Assembly: GCA_949710005.1 (NCBI GenBank)
Contig: OX453276.1
Span: 11,160,699 to 11,224,698, forward strand
Source of the DNA: Ricordea florida
Lineage: Eukaryota > Cnidaria > Anthozoa > Corallimorpharia > Ricordeidae
Direction: 5' to 3'
Length of the DNA: 64,000 nucleotides
Under the pieces are notes generated by a model. It ran no database searches. It was not told where the DNA came from and saw only the letters and a program-made list of their open reading frames with translations. Within the stretch, counting starts at the first letter, position 1, and each line of letters begins with the position of its first letter. The position numbers were made by a program, and so were the translations under genes. This document shows positions 50,335-61,230 of the stretch, piece after piece.

Positions 50335-51014
50335 CAGTAGAACCCCGGGAACTCGAACTCGGATAACTCGAACTCCCCCGCTAAATCAAACCAAATTTTG
50401 TTTCCCTTGATCAAAATTTACCCCGATAACTCGAATTTCTGGTTCTTATAACTCACCACGTATTCCTATTGAGATATCCCATTAGCTTTTGTTATCGTGT
50501 GATCGAATTCTAACACTAGAACAAAGACTGGAGCCAGATCCGCAATTGATGTGCTAACTTCATACAGTCTGTTCGTGAACGAGGGTTCAGAGGAAATCAG
50601 AAGGCATATAGCAAATAGAGGCATTAGCAGAAAGAATATTCAGGAGCTCCCTACGACAGCAGTCGCTGCATTCATTTTTTGTGCCTAAGCAATAAGAACT
50701 TTACGGATAACAGAACGACCCCGACGCAAAAGGGAACATAAATTGAGTGTATTAAATAAACTACAAGTCACATTCTTAGTATTGCAGTGTCGTAAGAGTG
50801 CATAATCGTTACAGTTGTTACGAAATGTATTAGTTTCCCGTGAAATAAATGTAATTTGCACTGTATTGTGCATCTAACTGCTCAAAATCAATAAGCTATT
50901 TAAAATTATTAACCGGAAAATTGAATATGCTAATCGATCCCGATAACTTGAAACCCCGCTAACTTGAACAGTTTTTCGTCTCCCTTTAGAGTTCGAGTTA
51001 CCGGGATTCTACTG
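50335..51014. repeat. pogo/Tigger-like MITE
   Basis: CAGTAGAACCCCGGGAACTC at 50335 and its inverse ending CGGGATTCTACTG at 51014, with further paired TAACTCGAACTC-type sequences. TA precedes the left end. The CAGTRGAACCYCG consensus is typical of pogo-type Tc1/mariner elements. The interior has no intact transposase. Confidence 0.7.
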
Positions 51015-51321
51015 TTTTAAAGAAGCAAGACAGTAAAATTGTTAAGAAAGTAACCTCTAGAAATAATCACCTGCTAGTTCCAAATTTTCCTTCAAAGAAA
51101 GGCTGTTCTAATACTCTCTGTAAAAAAAAACAATGTGCCAGTCCTAAAATTTATACTGAACGTTTTATGTCTGCATTTATAAATAGATTAATATTTAAAT
51201 ACAAACTTAGTATAGGATAGTTATTGAGGCTTTGATTTGTTTACTTATTTTATTTATTTTATTTACTTATTTTTTACTTATTTATTATTATGGTATTCAT
51301 GTAACATAGGATATGACCATT

Positions 51322-51623
51322 GTTATATACCTAGACTTTCACTTCACTCAACAAAACGAGAGCACTGTGATTGGTTGATTCTTGGACACGTGCTCCCGAT
51401 CAAATTTAAATGTACCCCAACCCGGATACAATTGCGCAGTTGTTGCCCGCGCGCCAGTTGTGTCGTCTTTGTTTGTTTGTTTTTGCTATATTTTGTTTAA
51501 GGGAAAGTCTAGATAGATAACAAAGCACTTAACGTATAGTCCCTCGGGACACTAGTTAGTTTGTTTTACCTCGAGCTCTGGCTAAAAAAACTAACTGTTT
51601 CCCTCGGGACCATACATTAAGTG
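51322..51623. repeat. Second copy of the 10431-12022 repeat family, inverted and compact
   Basis: 51322-51417 is the inverse of 11931-12022, and 51526-51623 is a compact version of the MITE whose other copy contains the ATAC/AAAC microsatellite. The order and orientation show a single longer repeat family. Confidence 0.7.
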
Positions 51624-51730
51624 TATATTATTATTATTAAAGACGAAGGCGCGCTATATAAAGAAGTCTTCCCTGGGAAGACCGAGGCTCATTTGTCACT
51701 CACCGTTGACGTGCGCGGGTCAAATTCAAA

Positions 51731-51964
51731 ATGGCGGGCGATTTGAATACACGAAAGGCAAGCCTCAAGAGAATTAAAGTGTCTTTGCTATCTTTGCTTG
51801 CCATAAAAATGAAATATCTTTATCTACCACCAAGTAGTATTTCTCAGATTACTATTTTATTGGATGAATCTCTAATCGATGAGCTCACCGGTTGGCTTAC
51901 CGTGAACAACGGGGAGATCGTTCGTGTAGAGAAACCACGAAAGAAAAAATTAACGCCAGGTTAG
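51731..51964 (+). CDS. Small basic open frame at the left end of the TTAA element
   Basis: 77 codons from ATG 51731 in the YY1-like context CAAAATGGCGGGCGAT. The peptide is Lys/Leu-rich (KASLKRIKVSLLSLLAIKMK) and ends EKPRKKKLTPG. GGTTAGT near the stop could be a splice donor. No family recognised. It may be the first exon of a passenger gene. Confidence 0.3.
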   Translation: MAGDLNTRKASLKRIKVSLLSLLAIKMKYLYLPPSSISQITILLDESLIDELTGWLTVNNGEIVRVEKPRKKKLTPG

Positions 51965-52873
51965 TTTGTTTTTCAAGGAATCATATTTACAACAGGATTA
52001 TAAACCGATATCGTACCACTATTCGCAAGGTCTATGCGGATAATTGTTCTATTTGTAATCTCAAGTCCGATCCCAATGGGTATTGTAGAATACTGTCAGA
52101 GCGTGACGCATAAATATTCATTGCCCCCGTTTGCAAAGCAGCGAATAAATATTTCTGCACGATATTTTGGGTCAGACTCCTTAATCTAACTGGTATGCCT
52201 TTTTCTTTTAAATACGACATCCTTTCTTGCTCTACTGTGGTCACCGTCGTTCATGAAAGCAGCATTACACTGCTCCATCAGCATTTCCCTCCTTAGCCAT
52301 AACACTCATGACAAGAAAACTCACTAGATAATTAAAAATAGTCCACATTTATTTCCAAAATGGTAACGCACAAGTTACAACTTAAGCTACATTTTTTTTA
52401 CAATACATTATAAGCCTTAATTCTGCCCAAACTCCACTCTGCAACATCTTGAGGGATTGATCAGCATTTTTCATGTTATTCTTCCACTGCTTTCAACTTA
52501 TGCTGTAATCCGTAAATAGGAGAAAAAAGTAATTGGGGTGCAGTTTATTGCCTCTCAATATTGATATATACACAGGTGCTAGTTATAGTAATTGTCATTC
52601 AGTTGGGAAGATTTCCCAGCAAAATAAACTAAGTTGAAGTCAACAGTCAAGAGAATTGAATGAACATCATCAACTGAAATAATACTCTTTTCAACAGAAA
52701 ATAGAAAGGTAACAGGCTGAAATATTACTTAGCAAAAAAATTCCAAATACCAAAGCAGGATATTTTCATTTAGTGAGTATAGCCAATAGGCAGAAATAAA
52801 TGCACTGATGTCTGGAAAACACACAAAAGATACTACACAATTAGGCACCTTCAGTTTATGTGAGGTTTGTTAC

Positions 52874-54483
52874 CAGTTGTTTTGTCATCGGCACTCCTCT
52901 ACTGGGAGCACCCCTTTCATCTGCATGGCTCCAATTGCAGACAGAAATAATTTTTCGGTTGCTGAGAGGCAAAAATCACATAACTAGATGAATGATAGGA
53001 TGATAAAAGTGAAACAGCCTTTGAGAAAAGTGAGACAAGAGTTATCAATTGCATGGGTCTTTGCATGCAACAAAGGCTGGAATTTCTTACCTCATAGAAA
53101 TAGCTGTCACTGTAAAATGCATGGCTGATCTACTTGAGTCATGTCTGGCATCTGTTATTATACACTGAAAGATGCATTGGAAATAAAAAGGAATGGAAGT
53201 AAAGAAAAACATTGAAGAAAATGAAGGTAACAAATGAAGTTAAAAAAGTCACTTAGCACGGTGTGAGGGGTTATTTTCAATTTTGCCCAATGCAAGTAAT
53301 TGCAACAACCTTGAACATACACAGCTAACGCCTTGCCGGTTGTATGTCAACTTACATCACTGTTTGTAATATAGTCTTGTGTAGCTTGAACTTCTGCTAT
53401 GGTCCTGTTGCACAGTTCCTGAACCACAGACATATATCCAAATCCCTGGTCTTTATATACTGCCAAACATAATGATACAGCTCATAAGCCAAAATGGAAA
53501 GGTGAGATCCAATTGATACCCCAACTGAAGATAGGGGTATATGCTAGTTTACTACAGACAACACCACACTGCTGTTAAATTACAGGAAACAGCACATTAT
53601 AGAAAAGTAAAGATAACATACTACAATGCATAAGTTGAAAATCACATACTTGTGTCAATTTTTTTGTCCATCACACAACCAATGCCAGCAGCTTCAGCAA
53701 AACCATGATACTGAGTTACAGTAAGTCCAGTACATGTGAAAGCATGAACCATTCTATAAAGAGGTTTTTTCAAATGTATCACTCACCTTGGCATACAGAT
53801 TTATTACAACAGATAAAACATGGGAGAACAGAATGGTGTGAACTAGCTAGCCCCACAATGACATGTTGTAAACAATGCAAAGCCATAAAAAAGATAGAAG
53901 AGAATATACTTGTAAGCTTACAGTAGTATTTATAATGTAATTTCCTGGAATATTTTTCATCAAATATGATCACTAGCAAAATAGGTCATGTACATATTGT
54001 ACTCACCTAACATTGGCGTAGTACTTTGCAGGGTGTCCCAGAACTCCAGAACTGAGACAAGTAACCGAGTCGCCGCACACACAGCGAACTTCAATCTTAC
54101 AAATGTGGTCTTGACTTGAAAAAGTAGCGGAACTCCATTTGTAATCCTTGCCACAAAATTCACACAAAGGATTTGTGGTAAAGTACTTACACAGTGCTTG
54201 CAAAGATGACTTCGTGCACACATACAGACACATAGCATCCATCATCCACTGTACACTCCACATATATCTGTCTTTTTCAAGTTTGGTGTCGGGCAGGTAA
54301 TTCAACAGAACCCGGTGATGGTTGAACGGGTTGAGAGGGAGTCGTTATTGGCCCTTTGAGCACATCAGTCTTGGTGCTGGGTGAAGAGCTACTTTCGGCA
54401 GCTGATGGACGAATAATATTTCGGCTAGACTTCAGAATACCCGTCCACTTATTTACATACTGATGAATAACAAAAGAGTCCAT
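52874..54483 (-). pseudogene. Kolobok-like transposase, multi-exon, probably disrupted
   Basis: Plausible exons with GT/AG borders: 54483-54007 (CTKSSLQALCKYFTTNPLCE; FCGKDYKW; IEVRCVCGDSV; zinc pair), 53710-53650 (HGFAEAAGIGCVMDKKID), 53450-53356 (GFGYMSVVQELCNRTIAEVQ), 53164-53091 (ITDARHDSSRSAMHFTVTAI), and 52961-52874 (ADERGAPSRGVPMTKQL). The TDARHDS block occupies the position of GDGRCDS in the transposase at 17375-19863 and probably carries a catalytic Asp. Two frames overlap in the first exon near 54290, so at least one break or an unrecognised intron exists. The C-terminal exons (52400-52500 shows QWKNNMKNADQSLKMLQ) are uncertain. Confidence 0.5.
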
Positions 54484-54549
54484 TGTGATATACCTCGTTC
54501 TTCAAAAGCCACCGACACATGTAAATGAAGTGGACGGGTATTCTGAAGT
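54428..54549. repeat. Inverted duplication inside the transposase gene
   Basis: AAGTGGACGGGTATTCTGAAGT at 54528-54549 is perfectly inverted at 54430-54451, and the similarity extends a further 8 bases with one indel. The two arms are about 76 bp apart and could form a hairpin. Confidence 0.8.
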
Positions 54550-55379
54550 TGCTCCGAGCTGATTTAACGTTGTTTGTTCGCTGTTTGATAGCTTCCAAAC
54601 GACTTTGCTGATCCTTTTTGACTTCAATTGTCAGACTGAACATGAAATGTGGGTTTCGTTCCGCTGGATCTCGCCGTGCATTTGCACGTTTGTTGATTTC
54701 TGTACGTTTCTTTTTATCTGGAGGGGGGAAGCTTTCCATTCTCCGAATCGAATGGCAGAAAAATCTCAACAAAAAGCCACAGACTTAGTGAAATTCTCTC
54801 ACAGAACGTCAAAGCAAAGTGACGGTTATTTCCTTCGCGTCCCTCTGCGACGATACGGCCTCAAGTACGTCCTATATTTGCGCATAAATCCACTAGGGAA
54901 CTGCTTGCCACTGAAGTGGTGAACTGAAGACTCAAAATACACAAAAGAAGCCCCACGGATGGCCTGTTGGGGTTATGGTCAGGTGAAAATGGCGGGCGAT
55001 TTGAAATTGACCGCAAGAAAGCGAGTTTTTCACACGAAGCGAGGACATATTGTACTCCAAACACAAAAACAAAAAGAAAAGTAATCATAATGATATTTTC
55101 TGACCGTTTCAGGTTAAGTTTTATTGTATTTGACGAGTATAACAAATACTAAGTGTTTGCTGTTGTTCTCCTCATCGTCCGCCATCTTGTTTTTTTGGGT
55201 GAATTCAAAATTAGGGGGAGGAGCTTATGCCCTTTTATAGCGCGCCTTCGTGTTTAATTGAAATTGACAGCGGTCTGAATGCAACATAACACCTACACTA
55301 TAAGTCATTGCCGTTGGCTACATATTGTTTGGTTGTTGCTTATTCAGTTACTGATACCAAATCTTTTGCAATTCAACAG

Positions 55380-55439
55380 GAAGTGAAACTGTTGGTGGCC
55401 CATTGATGCGGGATTTTTTCGTAAACAAAGTGCTCGAAA
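55380..55439 (+). CDS. Host gene exon after the 32.8-kb intron
   Basis: The acceptor is GCAATTCAACAG and the donor GTAAGA. Its first two bases complete the codon left by the exon at 22559, giving ...WGG followed by SETVGGPLMRDFFVNKVLE. It ends with one spare base, completed by the exon at 55833. No domain of its own; assignment rests on phase and splice sites. Confidence 0.7.
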
Positions 55440-55517
55440 GTAAGATTGACCGCGATGGCCCTACATACGATTTCTGTTTTTTTTTTATTAATTGCAAAGC
55501 TCTTTTTTGTGAGAAAT

Positions 55518-55722
55518 ATTTAACAATTATTCGTCGAAGGCAAATACACAGGTGATTATTTCAAAAAAAGAAAAGAAAAAGCATTGTACAACATGAGAAA
55601 ATTCATCAAAAGCGTGTGAACGACTGGCAGCCATTTTGTTCGTCGAGGTGATTATCGGCTGATAATCCGAGATAGCGAACCAATCAGAGTGCGCGATTTT
55701 GTATAATCACCTGAGTATTTAT
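55518..55722. repeat. MITE, family copy 2 (inverted relative to 30580-30778)
   Basis: GTATTTATACTAA at the right end and AAATACACAGGTGATTA near 55546 match the ends of the 30580 copy in opposite orientation; the interior (GATAATCCGAGATAGCGAAC) also matches. The left end runs into an AACAATTATTCG piece of the second foldback family. Confidence 0.75.
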
Positions 55723-55832
55723 ACTAATGGCCAATATCAAATAACACGATTTGCCCAGCCTTACCTAACATTTGCTAATTTTTATTATTTTTTTCTTTTC
55801 TTTTGATTTATTTTTATTTTATTTTCCAACAG

Positions 55833-55972
55833 ATTTACTGGTTTCATTTGATGGCTCAACGCCAGAACATTGGATGAGGGACTTACGGATGAAACAAGCA
55901 TGTATGTACGTCGCTGTTGCTATGGGCTGCTCTGCAAAGGTTGAAAGAATAGCAACACACTGCCGCGAAGCG
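55833..55972 (+). CDS. Host gene exon
   Basis: The acceptor TTTTCCAACAG and donor GTAGGA frame 140 bases. Two bases complete the previous codon and 46 codons follow to phase 0: LLVSFDGSTPEHWMRDLRMK, QACMYVAVAMGCSAKVERIA. Helical sequence with no assigned family; it joins the ankyrin exon at 58317 in phase. Confidence 0.8.
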
Positions 55973-58316
55973 GTAGGAAACATAATAGTAATCATTTTTT
56001 AACTTATGCAGCAGGTCCTCCGAAAATGTTGACATCAAATATGTACAGCGAAACAAAAGAATAGGTTGTCTAAGGCTAACATGTGTGCGATGCTACAGTA
56101 ACGCATGCTCAGACGAACAAGTGGTGGATGGAGGAGGGCAAAGAGGGGTAGACGGCACACACCAGGGGTACACCAGTAATTTTGGATAGGTGTGTGGTGC
56201 CCAGCATCTTATACCCTGCCCCTTTTTGAGGCTGCAGTCGGAAACAATAGCATTGCGTGACTACCCGAATAACTGCTAACGGTGCACTGCAACCACAGGT
56301 AACCCAATTTCCTTTGGGAACCGTCAACATATTTAATTACTCATGGTAGGGCACTCAAGTAGTCCAAGTAGTGCCCTACCTTGAGGAATTATATATGGAG
56401 AGGAATACAGAGACGCTAAAACTCGCTAGAATCGCTCTGAAACGCCTCCAAACGCCATAAAAACAACAAGGAAAGGTAAGTCGATTTTATATTTTCCCTT
56501 ATTTTGAACTATTTTGTACAATCGTTATATTCCCATACAAACTCTTATAATAACGCTGTTACGCAATGTCATATTGACGGTTCCCAAAGGACCTTGGGGT
56601 ACCTGTGTTGCAACACACAAAGCTTCATTTAGTCTCCCTCCCAATACTCTTAGGGGATAGTTTTGACAGACGATTTATTTCTCATGTACCGTGGAACATC
56701 GACTTAACGAGCCTCTATTTAACAAGGTCCTTGATTAAACGATGGCCGTCAGCCCGGCCAAAGTTACAGTAAAATGTATATACATGGAACAGAACCTCGA
56801 TATAACGAAGTCCTAATCTGCAAGCCGAAACGTAAAATCTACCTCATTATAACGAATTAATGGCAACACGCGACAACTGCGATGAACACTGAACAGACCC
56901 ATAGCGATAGAAATTCTTTTTAAAATCACTACATGCATGACGGACTCCTGGAGGACTACGGTATTTAAGTGCCCTGTGTTAGTACGAAATGTTACTGTAC
57001 GCCTAGACAGAAGCTATGAGTCTGCTCGAGAATGAAATTGCAACGCAATTAAGTCATCGTGCGTCATGCATTGCATCTCAAAAACGCGGCAATAAAATGC
57101 TCTTAAATCTTGACAAAATCTCGCCCGGGAGACGAAAATTACATTGAATTGTGTGACAAAAGTCGCCTGTGTAAACGGCCTTTACAAATCAATTATTAAC
57201 TATACCTCGATAAAACGAAAATTTTGCTCGTTTCCCCTCAAATTTGTTATATCGCGGTTTTGGATATAGCGAACCCTCGATTTAACGAACAAATTTACCC
57301 AGTACGCAGCGACTTAGATAAAACGAGGTTCCACTGTAGCTGGGCATTAAGGCACTTGAATTTAAGCTGATACGATGTAGGACGCTATCAAAGGATCACA
57401 CTGAGAAAACAGTGCTAACAGGGGCAAAACTGACATCCTATTTAAGGGTGGAGAGGCTCAAATAGCATATGCTATAGGGCGGCACGTAGCTAGCTAACCC
57501 ATAAATTGAGTACCGGTATACCTACCTCGGGCAAGTTTTTGGATCACTCAATTATTATTTTTTTCAATTTTTCCCATGGTCGTAATAGGGAGCTTAAGCA
57601 CAGGCGTTTTTGAGGCGCGGACGGCAACTGGAAAAGAACATTTGCGTGCCAGGACAGTGGTGTCTCCCAGATTTTTATTGTGATCATCTCTAATGGAGAA
57701 AAGATACTAATCGATGTAAATGTGGTTGTGTGAGGACAAGTTAAAAGGGAAAACAGCTCTCTTACGGTTGTCGTCCTCGTCTCAAAAGCGCGCATGCTTA
57801 AGCTCCCTAGTGCTAATGAACGACACGATGAAACTGCATGTACAAAATGCAGTCTGGTTAGTTTCTTTGTCGTCTTATTCAAAGCAACTACGTGAAATAA
57901 GACAATTTCAAGTTTTCTATCGAACGCGGGTGTTGAACGGCAAAATTTCCTTGCAAAATTTTGATCTGGCTAAACTTCGAACAGTAGCCATTGAAATACT
58001 TCACCATTCAAAAGGGAAGGAGAAAAAAATGAATCGAGGCTTCTGCCAGCCTTGCCATATATAGGTAAGCAATTTATTTTTTTCACCGGTGACGTTCTCA
58101 GCATCGTTGTCGTGTTGGCTTAAGCTCCCTACTGAGGTGGCTTCATTGGTATATATGGAATATCCCATTCTACCGTAGTTATTCAAATGAGTGCGCTTGG
58201 CGCTAATTAAAATTTTAGGCCTTGAGAGTGCGCGCTTACTCGAGGTTGGCCGCTGATTCAGTAAGATACAGTCTGAAAGGAAAACACTCACAAATTTCAA
58301 TTACTTCCCCTGACAG
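55973..58316. other. Host intron filled with MITEs
   Basis: Three repeats are visible. (1) 56297-56606: GGTAACCCAATTTCC and the inverse near GGACCTTGGGGTACC, with a GGTAGGGCACT/AGTGCCCTACC palindrome inside. (2) About 56687-57340: pogo-like ends CGTGGAACATCGACTTAACG and TAAAACGAGGTTCCACTG with internal variants. (3) About 57588-58130: TAGGGAGCTTAAGC with inverse copies at 57797 and 58117. No gene is supported. Confidence 0.6.
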
Positions 58317-58424
58317 CTGGTTCCTATTGAAAATGTTCCTCCCCCTCTTCACATGGCCTGCATAAACGGTGACTTTGAGGTTGTTGAGGTGTTGCTTAAG
58401 AATGAAGCTAACATCAGTGAAAAG
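58317..58424 (+). CDS. Host ankyrin-repeat gene, last exon seen
   Basis: The acceptor is CTTCCCCTGACAG and the donor GTGAAG; exactly 36 codons in phase 0. PPPLHMACINGDFEVVEVLL is an ankyrin repeat, followed by KNEANISEK. A second ankyrin block thus follows the MIB-like module. The gene continues beyond the window or in exons I could not find. Confidence 0.87.
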
Positions 58425-58907
58425 GTGAAGTAATATCCTATGATTAAGTTAAGTTAGTTAGCCTTGTGTTTGCATCACCAGGTTTGGATGTAATTTTAAT
58501 TGGATTTAGTTAAACAGACAAAAAAAATGATTGTTTTTCAAACCAGTTGATAAAGGGAGCTTTACTACTGCAACATTTATGGGTTGCTTCGTCAGAATGA
58601 ACAGTTAGATTATGAGCTCGATATTTCTATGGGGAGATGTTGATGAGGCCGATTGCCAAATCTAATTTCACCTCAAAGAAATCGATAACGAAAAAAATGC
58701 CAAAATGCTCAATCTTTCTGCGGAACTTCCCTAAAGCACGAAAACGTCGCCATTTTGAGAACGATCTTGAACCAAATGCTTCATTCTAAAATAACAATTG
58801 GATTATGAGCTCGAGATTTCCATTTAAACAATAGTGTGTTTCTTTCAAGGAACTAGCGGCTGATAGTTGCCCCGCAAAGCGAAGTCTGGAGGGCAAATAT
58901 GCTAGTT
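58425..58907. other. Host intron, no gene recognised
   Basis: No coding or repeat feature with definable borders. The segment 58720-58800 (CGTCGCCATTTTGA...) recurs near 63770-63830, so it belongs to an unidentified dispersed repeat. Confidence 0.4.
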
Positions 58908-58929
58908 TTAAAGGGGCAGTGTCACGGGT

Positions 58930-61229
58930 GACGCATGCGCATCAGCGCACCTAAAATTTTGATAAAATTGGCCAAGTTTTTCAAAATCGCCGAGTGGCCA
59001 GAATAGCGATTTTTATCTTGTTGAATCGAAGCCACCTTTGTTCATCGCGTGTAACAATATCGTCATTTAGTCAGAGGAACGTCCATTCTTTGCTTCCGTT
59101 ATAATTTTTGGTAACACCTTTGCTGCTTGGGGCATTTAGAAGCGATTTGTTCGTATGCTGTTATGTCGGGCCATGGTGGCCGTCAAACGAATCTTCGTCA
59201 AACGAACACTTCGCAAACGCAATGTAGTCAAGTCTGGCAAAGGGGTCATTGACGGATTTCATTAGGCGGTGTATTGTACTCTTCTTGGATGTCCGCGAAG
59301 GTCAAATGTGGGTACACCACGGACTCACAAGTTGCTGGTCGTCTTCTTTCTCCGGTATGGCGAAGGTCAGTGTCGATTAGAGAATGTGTTGGTTACCTGT
59401 TACTGCGGAACATTTTAATTCAGTATACATATTAGAAAACCGTACTTCCTTTCTTAGGAAGTGACGATCAGAGAAGGTTGAGGCTCCTCCTGCTAAACGC
59501 CATCTTGAAGGTGAGATGTACATTCGACTTGCAATTTATTACAAAGTTTATTTTTTACATGCGGTTTTATCGTTATACATACAGGCTGTAGGTTATAAAA
59601 AAGCTAAATTCTTTGTTGTCTCTGAAAAGATACGTAAGAAATCCAATAAACAACATGATCCTCGATCACAATATCTCTATTTCTTGAAATGTTCCTGGCT
59701 ATGTAGGTCCTCCACTGACCTCTAACCCTGTGAAACCAGTGCTTGTTTCAGAAGCATCGCCTAATTTGACACTGGAAAGTATTGGTTCCACAAGGTCAAT
59801 TGAGTTTTTTTATTAGTTTTGAGTAAACATTGTATGCACTCTGTAGTAGCAACAAAGTCATGTACCCTGTTGATCCAGAAAAGTATTTGGATTGCATGTC
59901 ATGTAGCTTTCAGTTTCTGCTAGCTGTTACAATATGTTTGATAGAAGTTGTAATTTGGTATTTGCGCTTTTCATGTTTACTGTTGCAGGCTGGCTTTCAA
60001 TAAAAGTTTTTAATAAAAACTAAGTTTTGTTCTCCTATCTTTTGTTGTTGTTATGCAATCATGTAACCTCTGGAATACACAGCCAGCGAAGTTGGCACAT
60101 GTACTTGTATGTCAGAATGAAGCACCAAGATATATATTTCTGATACTGTTAGGTGCATAAAGGAAACCAAAGAAAACATAGTTCAGATTGTGTTGTTCTG
60201 GATTTTTTTCTCCCGTTGTAATATTGCTTCCTCATTTATTTCTACAGCAATGTTGATGTGACTGGGATTACAGAATTTTCTGTCAATGATAGCACCTACC
60301 AGGTTGCTGGAGGCTGTACTGCTTAACAAGAGTGATCCAGCATTGGTGGTTCCAACTATAGCTGCAAAACCACCTCCACCATCAAAAGAACTTTTCCAAT
60401 CAAGAAAAACTAGGTTTAAAATGTCCAAAACAACTGAGTCCTCAGATGTGCAACAATGGAGAAGAATGTATTAATTATAATAATGCTATTTTGTACAGCC
60501 CATTTATAGCCTATAATCAAGAATCAAGTCAACTGTCTTCCATAGGTTTCTGTTAGGGGTTTCATGGTGTCCATAAGAAGAGGTTTGGCTGTATATTTAG
60601 AAGGGTCTTTGCATCTGTGGTTTAAACAGGGTTGATTTTCCTGGGAATTCTAAGGCTCGACCAAAGAAATCACAATACCGGTATGTTTCAATCACATTTC
60701 TGCATGTGGTTGGTTATGGTCATTGGTTGCTTTTTCGTTTGTAGGCCTTGCATCAATGTGCAAAACAGATGTGTCTGTCTGAGCCAATCTGTCCATTTTG
60801 TGAGTTAGGTCAGCACGCATTTGCCATAAAAGGGCTAAAAAGAGAACAGTTCTTGTGAGTGGCTATTAGATTCTTATTACAAATGTGAACATTGCAAGGA
60901 TTGAAATAAAAACAAATGTGCCATTTTGCTGCAGTTCACAAAAATGTATCTTGCAATTACAAGAATATAAAATTATTATTATTAAGTCTTGCCAAAGATG
61001 AAAAGTATACTTTTATTTAAAAAAAAATGAACTGTTCAATGACAAAAAAGGTTTAAATTACTTTTCATTTCTATTACAATATTTATACTATCATTTAGGC
61101 AATGCCAACAGTGGAATTTACACAAAACTACAAAATTCACTATGCCATCACTGCCAAATGCACTCCACAGTTAAAACTCAATTTTATGTTCCTGAGAATT
61201 TGACTTTATTTACAAGTGTTCATGAAAGT
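58930..61229. other. Left half of the TTAA element, no assigned gene
   Basis: Open frames at 59516-59725, 60183-60428 (-) and 60286-60474 lack recognised domains. A possible plus-strand exon at about 60746-60830 (ALHQCAKQMCLSEPICPFCE, after TTCGTTTGTAG) has a CxxC pair but no partner exons. Confidence 0.4.
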
Positions 61230-61230
61230 A

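Larger units (their letters stand above)
51637..55257. mobile_element. TTAA-flanked transposon with multi-exon transposase
   Basis: The element proper is 51641-55253. TTAA flanks both ends (51637-51640, 55254-55257). The ends read AGACGAAGGCGCGCTATA and, inverted, ACACGAAGGCGCGCTATA. On the minus strand, short exons encode a transposase-like protein. It is a different family from the 15631-20871 element, since the TIRs and exon structure differ. Confidence 0.78.

Noticed and set aside
54861..55145. 94-codon minus-strand frame at the right end of the TTAA element
   Set aside because: Composition and lack of splice or domain support suggest chance; only the downstream exons show transposase-like blocks.
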